From Microvirga zambiensis WSM3693 (lineage in GTDB: Bacteria > Pseudomonadota > Alphaproteobacteria > Rhizobiales > Beijerinckiaceae): a DNA stretch of 64,000 nucleotides. A program made the position numbers and the translations under genes. The notes beneath the pieces were generated by a model. It ran no database searches. It saw only the letters and a program-made list of their open reading frames with translations, and was not told where the DNA came from. Within the stretch, counting starts at the first letter, position 1. The number at the start of each line of letters is the position of its first letter. Of this stretch, positions 58,338 to 64,000 are shown piece by piece. Location of the stretch: assembly GCF_016735695.1 (NCBI RefSeq), contig NZ_JAERQD010000005.1:62001-126000 (forward strand), read 5' to 3'.

Positions 58338-60180
58338 GGTGAGCGTCCTTCAGGTTGTATGATGCCTCGTACCAGGCATCTTCATCATAATATCCGTTTC
58401 GGTGGACGAGCTTCGTCGACCAGCGGCGATCACGCCGGATCGCCTTCGTTGCGGCGAGATCCACCTCATCGTTGTCGAGATCGACGACAACCCCGTAATC
58501 CTCAAGCGCGCTTTCGACGCTGATGAATTCACCAAGAACGTCGCGCAGCACCAGTTCGACCGGGCGGTCGAATGGATGGCCAACGCCGCCGCCGCCAGGA
58601 GTCTCGACCCTCAAGATGTCGCCACAGCGCATCGGCACGCCTTCTGCAAGCATCGGGAGCATTTCCTCCTGCGGCGTGCCCGGGTTCATGGTGAAGCGCC
58701 CAGCGCGACCCGACATGCCGCCGTTGATGCCGAAAGGTGGATGAACGCAGTTGGTCAGGCGAAGCATGAGGGAAGCGTCGTCACCGAGCAGCTCGATCTC
58801 ACGCACGATACCGCAGCCGCCTCGCCAGCGTCCGGGACCGCCCGAATCCCGATGAATCCCGTATCGCCTGATTCTTACGGGGAAGTTCATCTCGGAGAAT
58901 TCGATCGGGAAATTACGCTGAGCGATATAGTAGACGGCGTCGATGCCGTCGGCGTAGGGACGCGCTCCCTGCCCAACGCCGAAGCCCATCGTCTTGAGAT
59001 AGGGCTTTTCACTGCCTTCGCGAAGACCGGATATCTTTCCAAGAGAGTAGGCCGAGCTGGACGCGTGACCCGCATCCGGATCGGCAACACCGACGAGTCC
59101 GTAGCAGGTGGTATGAACCCTGCGGGATACAGTCGCCCGCTGGCCCAGCGGCGCCGGAAACTTTGGCTTCAGAAGGCTGCCGGGACGTAGCTTTAGATCG
59201 TCGATGCACTGCAGCAACCCTTCGTTCGGCAGAAGGTCCGGCTTGTCGGCCGTCATGAACAGGCCGAACACCATGCTGGGGATAACACTGCTCATGAGAA
59301 AGTTGATCGGCCCGTCCGTCTGGTCATCCGACGCCGTTGCGTCCAGGACAAGGCTCTCTCCGTCGGACTCCATCGTCATGCGGATGGCCAGCGGTCCGGA
59401 GCCTTTTCCGTCGTCGTCGACCACGTCGGCGAATTTATACTGCCCTGGCGGAAACGCCGCATGCATGCGCTCCGTCACCGTCTGCTCGGTGTGGGAGATG
59501 AGGGCTGAGAAAGCCTTGTGAGCAGTCTCCGTTCCATATCGGCCGAGGACCTCGCGGAGGCGCTTTTCGCCGAGCTGAACGGCGGCGATCATCGAGCGCG
59601 TGTCGCCGCGGACAATTTCGGTGAAGCGCGAATTTCTGATGAATATTCTCAGAATATCATCGTTGATGACCCCGTTCTCGCAGAGGCGCACAACCGGAAT
59701 GATGATGCCTTCCTGGAAGATATTCTCGGTGTCAGGCGTCGTGGAACTCGGATGCGACCCGCCGATATCGAGGAAGTGCGCCCATGCGAAGACGAAGCCT
59801 TCGACCTTGCCATCGATGAAGACCGGGTTCACGAAAACCATATCGGGGGAGTGGGATACCGCGCCGTCCGTGGCGTAGCAGTCATTGTAGAGAAAGATGT
59901 CGCCCGGCCGCATTTCCGAGATCGGAAACTGCTTCAGGACCGGTGGCACCACACGCCCTCCGGACGGCATGCGGGTGCCAATGAGAAGGTTCAGGTCCCG
60001 GTCAACAATGCCGGTAAAGTAATCCTGCTTCTCGCGGATGACCGGTGACATCGCAGTCCGCTCCAGGAGTGAACCCATCTCGAGCTGGGCGGAGCGCAGC
60101 GCACCGCGGATGATTTCCAGGGTAATCGGGTCGACGGACGCAGGCTGCAGGCTTGTCGCCTTGGATACGGAGATGTTCAT
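58330..60180 (-). CDS. HyuB: hydantoinase / oxoprolinase family, subunit B
   Basis: A 616-residue subunit B of the hydantoinase B/oxoprolinase family, the partner of HyuA. It has DPITLEIIRGALRSAQLEMGSLLERTA at the N-terminus, then RPGDIFLYNDCYATDGAVSHSPD, AHFLDIGG, GRYG, the SGGPGRWRGGCGIVRE block, the GGMSGRAGRF region and a C-terminal PGGGGVGHPFDR. The metal-site block differs from the common DPYxGGTHLPD form (NDCYATDGAVSHSPD). ATG at 60180 has AGGA eight bases upstream; ATG at 60186 is less likely. It overlaps the hydrolase gene at its end and follows dppC after 12 bases. Confidence 0.88.
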   Translation of the reverse strand: MNISVSKATSLQPASVDPITLEIIRGALRSAQLEMGSLLERTAMSPVIREKQDYFTGIVDRDLNLLIGTRMPSGGRVVPPVLKQFPISEMRPGDIFLYNDCYATDGAVSHSPDMVFVNPVFIDGKVEGFVFAWAHFLDIGGSHPSSTTPDTENIFQEGIIIPVVRLCENGVINDDILRIFIRNSRFTEIVRGDTRSMIAAVQLGEKRLREVLGRYGTETAHKAFSALISHTEQTVTERMHAAFPPGQYKFADVVDDDGKGSGPLAIRMTMESDGESLVLDATASDDQTDGPINFLMSSVIPSMVFGLFMTADKPDLLPNEGLLQCIDDLKLRPGSLLKPKFPAPLGQRATVSRRVHTTCYGLVGVADPDAGHASSSAYSLGKISGLREGSEKPYLKTMGFGVGQGARPYADGIDAVYYIAQRNFPIEFSEMNFPVRIRRYGIHRDSGGPGRWRGGCGIVREIELLGDDASLMLRLTNCVHPPFGINGGMSGRAGRFTMNPGTPQEEMLPMLAEGVPMRCGDILRVETPGGGGVGHPFDRPVELVLRDVLGEFISVESALEDYGVVVDLDNDEVDLAATKAIRRDRRWSTKLVHRNGYYDEDAWYEASYNLKDAHHA

Positions 60181-60192
60181 AGCCATTCCTGA

Positions 60193-61101
60193 TTAATCAA
60201 TGTCGGAAGACGGGCCGACGCGCTTTCGAAGTGCTTCGCCGAGAATGTTGATGCTGAGGATCGTCCCCATGATCGCGAGCCCTGGGAATGTCGCGACCCA
60301 CCACGCCTGCTCAAGAACGCTGCGGCCAGCGGCCAGCATCGAGCCCCACGAGATCTGGTCTGGCGGCAAGCCCAAGCCAAGGAAGCTCAGAGCTGCCTCA
60401 TACATGATCATCTGAGGCACGGCGAAAGCCGCGACGACGATCAGCGGGGTCAATGCGTTGGGAAGGATGTGTCGGAAGATTATCCGCCCATGACCTGCGC
60501 CCATAGAAGTCGCCGCAAGCACAAAGTCGCTCGAGGCATGGCGCATGGCTTCGGCACGCGCGACGCGCGCATAGATCGGCCACTTCGCCACGATGAGGAC
60601 AATAATGATGTTGAGCAGCCCCGGACCGAGGATGTACATGATCATGATAGCGAGCAGGATGAACGGGAACGCGAGCTGGACGTCGACTAGCCGCATGACG
60701 ACTTCGTCCGTCCAGCCGCGTGCGTATCCTGCGATCAAACCGATGATGATCCCGAGTACGCCGGCGCCGAGCACTGCGGCGAGCGCGACAATGAGCGACA
60801 CGCGCGTGCCGTAGACGATGCCGCTGAACACATCCCGGCCCAGCACGTCGGTCCCAAGAAGGTGGGGCGGTCCTCCGAACTCCGAACTCAGGGAGGGGCT
60901 CAGTAGATTGGAAAGGATATCAGCCTCAGTAGGATTGAACGGAACAATCCACGGGGATAGCAGCGCGAGCACGATCAACACCGCCAAAAAGGCGATGCTC
61001 AATATCTCGCTGAACAGCATGCGTGTTCCGTAAAGGCGTGGCAGGCGAACCCTGAAGCCCTGCTTCTGAGGATATGTGTTGATCTGCGTCGCATCATGCA
61101 T
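60193..61101 (-). CDS. Oligopeptide-type ABC permease (DppC-like)
   Basis: A 302-residue permease with about six TM segments. The N-terminal helix (FSEILSIAFLAVLIVLALLSPWIV) is followed by the DppC-type loop with LLGTDVLGRDVFSGIVYGTR. The EAA coupling loop (RAEAMRHASSDFVLAATSMGAGHGRIIFRHILPNAL) contacts the ATPases. Its ATG lies inside the end of the upstream dppB-like gene (8-base overlap). Confidence 0.93.
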   Translation of the reverse strand: MHDATQINTYPQKQGFRVRLPRLYGTRMLFSEILSIAFLAVLIVLALLSPWIVPFNPTEADILSNLLSPSLSSEFGGPPHLLGTDVLGRDVFSGIVYGTRVSLIVALAAVLGAGVLGIIIGLIAGYARGWTDEVVMRLVDVQLAFPFILLAIMIMYILGPGLLNIIIVLIVAKWPIYARVARAEAMRHASSDFVLAATSMGAGHGRIIFRHILPNALTPLIVVAAFAVPQMIMYEAALSFLGLGLPPDQISWGSMLAAGRSVLEQAWWVATFPGLAIMGTILSINILGEALRKRVGPSSDID

Positions 61102-62011
61102 AGCGGATCCTCGGATTGATGATCGCGTAGGTGATGTCGGCGATGAGACTGGTGAGGACGACGACGAGCGCTACGACGAAGGCTCCAGCCTGCATGATGG
61201 GAAAGTCGCGGTGGGAAATCGCGTCGATCATGAGCCGGCCCATTCCCGGCCACGCAAAGATGGTCTCGGTGACGACCGCGCCGCCCATCAATGTCCCGAA
61301 GTCAACGGCAATCACGGTCACCAAGGAGATCGCGATGTTGCGAAGGCAATGGCGCACCAAGATCAGCCACGGCGCGATGCCCTTGCTTCGCGCTGTCCTG
61401 ATGTAGTCCTGGGAGAGAACATCGAGCAGCTCGGCCCGCACCAAGCGTGTCAGGCGCGCCAGTGGGAAGAGGCCCAAGGCAATCGCTGGCAGCACGAGGT
61501 GGCTCCCAGTCCCATATCCGGCTGGGGGCAGCAGATGGAAATGCACCGAGACCACCAGGACGAGCATGAGGGCGAGCCAGAAATTCGGCACCGACTGCCC
61601 GAAGAGCGTGAGACTCATCAACGTGCGATCGAGCATGCTGTCCCGTTTGATGGCGGCTAACGAGCCGAGCACCAATGCCAGCAGCAAGGCCCCCAGAAGT
61701 GCCGCCGACGTCAAAAGGAGCGTTGCCGGAAGGCTTTCAAGGACCAAGCCGAGAGCAGGCTGTCCCTGCCAGATGGAGAGGCCGAAATCACCGGTGAGGG
61801 CAGAGCCGAGAAATCTTATGAATTGCTCCGGTATGGGAGCATCCAAGTTCCAGATGGCGCGCAGTTCTTCGATATCGGCCACCGTCATTCCCGGCTGGAT
61901 CATCAGGGCGATCGGATCCCCTATGAGTCGTGACAGGACGAAAATCACCGTCACGACTCCGAAGATGACCACGCCGGCACTCAACGTACGGCGGAGTATG
62001 AAACAGCTCAT
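61094..62011 (-). CDS. Oligopeptide-type ABC permease (DppB-like)
   Basis: A 305-residue permease with six TM segments. MSCFILRRTLSAGVVIFGVVTVIFVLSRLIGDP is the N-terminal helix; the EAA loop (RTARSKGIAPWLILVRHCLRNIA) is the ATPase contact. GAVVTETIFAWPGMGRLMIDAI is diagnostic of DppB/GsiC proteins. Its ATG overlaps the stop of the binding-protein gene (ATGA), so all transporter components are co-translated from one message. Confidence 0.93.
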   Translation of the reverse strand: MSCFILRRTLSAGVVIFGVVTVIFVLSRLIGDPIALMIQPGMTVADIEELRAIWNLDAPIPEQFIRFLGSALTGDFGLSIWQGQPALGLVLESLPATLLLTSAALLGALLLALVLGSLAAIKRDSMLDRTLMSLTLFGQSVPNFWLALMLVLVVSVHFHLLPPAGYGTGSHLVLPAIALGLFPLARLTRLVRAELLDVLSQDYIRTARSKGIAPWLILVRHCLRNIAISLVTVIAVDFGTLMGGAVVTETIFAWPGMGRLMIDAISHRDFPIMQAGAFVVALVVVLTSLIADITYAIINPRIRYA

Positions 62012-63549
62012 TTTTCGGCCGGTCCCATATCCTGAATAATGATCTGGTCGTCGGCCCGTGCCTTCCAGGCGATCTTGTTGCTGACGGCCCAGACAGAAAG
62101 CGGCTCATACAGGAACAGCCATGGCACATCTGCGCGGACCTTGGCCGAAAGCTTCTGAAGCGCTTCCTGGCGTGGTCCCTGGTCGAATGACTTTTGCGCC
62201 TGATCCCAATAAGCATCGACTTGGGCGTCGTGGTAATATTGCCAGTTCCAGTTGCCCTTGCTGTTGGTCAGGGATCGGATTGTGGTCTCGGAACCGGGCC
62301 CGCCCTGGTAGAAGTAGATGAACAGGTCGCCGACATCCTTGCCCTTGTTGTCGAAATCATAAAGCTTCGCCGAGAACTGAGATGCCTCGTCGATCCGGAT
62401 CGATACATTAAAGCCCACCTGTTTGAGGTTGGCAGCAATGATCTGGGTGAGTTCGTTCGCCTGAGCGACCGGACCCTGCGGAGCATGAAGAGTGATCGAC
62501 ATGTCCTTCACGCCCGCTTCCTGCAGCAGGCTCTTAGCCTTCGCGGGATCGTAGGGCATCGGCCCGATGGCTGGGTCGTAGCAGTACATGGATGTCGCGC
62601 AGAGCTGCCCCATCGGCTTGCCATATCCGCGCAGCAACCTATCGACGATGGCCTGCCGGTTGACCGCCAGGTTCACGGCTTCCCGAACCCGCCGATCTTG
62701 GAAAATCGGACGGTTCATCATCATCCCACCCCAGATGGGACGGTTGCCACCCTCGCTGGCGGAGATCCGCGCCGTCGCCGAACTTTCGAAACGCGGCGCC
62801 TCGAGCGGAGCAATGGCAGTGCCAAGCGTTGCTTCCCCGTTCAGGACTGCGGCAGCCCGCGCAGAAGCATCCGGAACCACCCAGAAGACCACACCATCCG
62901 CTTTCGGCGCACCGCCCCAGTATTCAGGATTGGACTCGAGAACGATGCGGTCGCCGCGACGCCAGCTCACAAACTTGTATGGACCGGTTCCGACAGGCTT
63001 CAGACCGAATTCTTGAGCGCCGACCTGTTTGTAATAGGCAGGCGGCAATGCCGACATGCGGTCTGCAATTGTGTCGATGAAATAGGCGACAGGTCCGTCT
63101 GTGACGATGTCCAATGTGTGGTCATCGACGACCTTCGCTTCCGTGATCAGGGCGAGAGAGCCACGAGCCTGGGAATCAGCCTTCTTGCCTTCATCGATCC
63201 AGAGCTTTACCGCCTCAGCCTTGAACGGCTCGCCGTTCTGGAATTTTATGCCCTCGCGTAGCTTGAAGCGCCAAGTGTTATCGGCAATCCTTTCCCAGCT
63301 TGTGGCAAGTGCGGGCTTGATTTCGTTGTTCTCGTCGAGAGTGATGAGCGGGTCATAGATGTTGCGATAGACCCAGCGGTGCCATCCTGTGACGTTCTTG
63401 GAACTGTTAAGCGTCAGAAGATCGAGCTGTGTTGCGATCGTAATCGTACCAAGCTCCGCGGCGAGGGCCGACGTGCCGACCGATCCCATCATGAGCGATG
63501 CCACGAGGGGAGCGGATTTCAGCAGAGAGTATGCATGGTGAGCTTTCAT
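62008..63549 (-). CDS. Peptide-type ABC substrate-binding protein (family 5)
   Basis: A 513-residue periplasmic binding protein with signal peptide (1-30, cleavage near ALAAE). Family 5 marks: IYDPLITLDENNEIKPALATSWERI, FKLREGIKFQNGEPFKAEAV, PVGTGPYKFVSWRRGDRIVLESNPEYWG and the hinge region around DRRVREAVNLAVNRQAIVDRLL. Such proteins bind peptides, but also many non-peptide ligands (opines, glycosides, nickel), so the ligand is open. ATG at 63549 has GAGAGG ahead; the 67-codon upstream frame is not part of it. It is first in the operon, divergent from the GntR gene. Confidence 0.92.
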   Translation of the reverse strand: MKAHHAYSLLKSAPLVASLMMGSVGTSALAAELGTITIATQLDLLTLNSSKNVTGWHRWVYRNIYDPLITLDENNEIKPALATSWERIADNTWRFKLREGIKFQNGEPFKAEAVKLWIDEGKKADSQARGSLALITEAKVVDDHTLDIVTDGPVAYFIDTIADRMSALPPAYYKQVGAQEFGLKPVGTGPYKFVSWRRGDRIVLESNPEYWGGAPKADGVVFWVVPDASARAAAVLNGEATLGTAIAPLEAPRFESSATARISASEGGNRPIWGGMMMNRPIFQDRRVREAVNLAVNRQAIVDRLLRGYGKPMGQLCATSMYCYDPAIGPMPYDPAKAKSLLQEAGVKDMSITLHAPQGPVAQANELTQIIAANLKQVGFNVSIRIDEASQFSAKLYDFDNKGKDVGDLFIYFYQGGPGSETTIRSLTNSKGNWNWQYYHDAQVDAYWDQAQKSFDQGPRQEALQKLSAKVRADVPWLFLYEPLSVWAVSNKIAWKARADDQIIIQDMGPAEK

Positions 63550-63623
63550 ATATCCCTCTCTTGTTGTGCTTATCAGCACGATTGTTGATCTATGAGAGCC
63601 GTTCACAGATATGGATGTCAAGC

Positions 63624-63633
63624 TGTATATACA
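63624..63633. promoter_or_regulatory. Candidate GntR-family operator (TGTATATACA)
   Basis: The palindrome TGTATATACA lies within an AT-rich stretch (TATACATATATATAGG) in the gap between the transporter operon and the GntR-type gene. HutC/GntR regulators typically bind GT-N-TA/TA-N-AC-type palindromes, so this is a likely operator for the divergent regulator and the operon. Confidence 0.55.
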
Positions 63634-63751
63634 TATATATAGGTAAATATGTTGTTGCGTTTGGGGAAGGCTTGGCGCACATGCAACCGAAAGAGGAGCG
63701 AGCCAGAGGGGGCGGCTATTGGCTCGGCGGAATAAGGATCTGATTTTCAAT

Positions 63752-64000
63752 ATGAATTCCGAACCACAACAAACATCCCCGCTGCCAATCTATTGGCGGA
63801 TCTACTCGATTCTGAGGGAAGAGATCATTGATGGACACTATAACGTGTCCGTAGCGCTCCCGAGTGAGGATGCCATAGCAGAGCGCTTTTCAACCTCGCG
63901 TTTGACTGTCCGCAAGGCAATGGACCTCTTAAAGTCCGAAGGCTATCTCGCCACCCGTCGTGGCGTCGGAACCTTCGTCGCTGCAACGCTTCCGCCGGGG
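63752..64000 (+). CDS. GntR family transcriptional regulator, partial (N-terminal 83 residues)
   Basis: The visible N-terminal 83 residues form a winged-helix domain of the GntR family: PLPIYWRIYSILREEIIDG, then LPSEDAIAERFSTSRLTVRKAMDLLKSEGYLATRRGVGTFV. The pattern ALPSEDAIAERF...SRLTVRKAMDLL is typical, and the wing ends in RRGVGTFVAAT. The C-terminal ligand domain lies outside the window; the wing region leans toward HutC/UTRA-type members. AAGGA is upstream, spaced a little widely. It is divergent from the operon and probably controls it in response to the imported compound. Confidence 0.88.
   Translation, partial: MNSEPQQTSPLPIYWRIYSILREEIIDGHYNVSVALPSEDAIAERFSTSRLTVRKAMDLLKSEGYLATRRGVGTFVAATLPPG

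Noticed and set aside
53522..60180. Reading HyuA/HyuB as acetone or acetophenone carboxylase
   Set aside because: No gene for the small third subunit is present, and the neighbours (peptide-type importer, hydro-lyase, lyase) fit amide or imide breakdown better.
1..64000. CRISPR arrays, tRNA or rRNA genes, prophage or transposase genes
   Set aside because: I saw no regularly spaced direct repeats, no cloverleaf-like segments I could support, and no transposase or phage proteins; XerD is a housekeeping recombinase here.

Overview
The window looks like a high-GC chromosome segment from an alphaproteobacterium of the order Rhizobiales (Hyphomicrobiales), probably near Microvirga, Methylobacterium or Bosea. 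This rests on gene order and protein flavour: ftsE-ftsX-ydcF-plsC, chorismate mutase-hisC-tyrA, metX-metW, aroK-aroB-corC with xerD divergent, a DUF2125 protein, an NdvA-type exporter and a BacA/BclA-type peptide transporter. The genus is a guess. I saw no rRNA, tRNA, CRISPR array, transposase or prophage.

Layout. 0-5.7 kb: a truncated gene, small proteins, a Tat-exported cyclic-nucleotide phosphodiesterase (cpdB), a trans-sulfuration PLP enzyme and a TspO protein. 5.9-12.7 kb: hpt, the ftsE-ftsX-ydcF-plsC run, a possibly leaderless small gene, a ChaC cyclotransferase and a DUF2125 protein. 13-22.6 kb: aromatic amino acid genes (chorismate mutase, hisC, tyrA; aroK, aroB), metXW, xerD with a 49-residue membrane protein, and a CorC-type membrane protein. 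22.8-31.1 kb: an epoxide-hydrolase-like enzyme, NdvA-like and BclA-like ABC exporters, a CAP-domain lipoprotein coupled to a large MscS-type channel, and a small membrane protein. 31.4-38.5 kb: a GH2 glycosidase convergent with glf and a glycosyltransferase, then small PHA-related and unknown proteins and an RlpA lipoprotein. 38.9-50 kb: a MATE exporter divergent from an amidoligase / C26-peptidase pair, a secreted hydrolase, a hybrid sensor protein whose ATPase domain looks dead, a GH3 beta-glucosidase, and YoaK, AI-2E and DUF1206 membrane proteins.

50.4-63.5 kb is a different kind of region. It is one long minus-strand run of eleven tightly packed genes behind a divergent GntR-type regulator (63.75 kb). 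By eye its base composition is less GC-rich than the core. Reading from the promoter: peptide-type binding protein, two permeases, HyuB, a hydrolase lacking its serine nucleophile, two ATPases, HyuA, a methylisocitrate-lyase-like enzyme, and aconitase-type large and small subunits. I infer a catabolic unit: import of a small amide or imide, ATP-dependent ring opening (HyuA/HyuB), hydration of an unsaturated diacid (LeuC/LeuD-like) and retro-aldol cleavage to pyruvate or a related keto acid (PrpB-like). This resembles the dimethylmaleate-dimethylmalate branch of nicotinate fermentation. The substrate is unknown. It is the best candidate here for an undescribed system.

The core half is dotted with short palindromic intergenic repeats of at least three families, all between genes. 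I found none between 50.4 and 64 kb.
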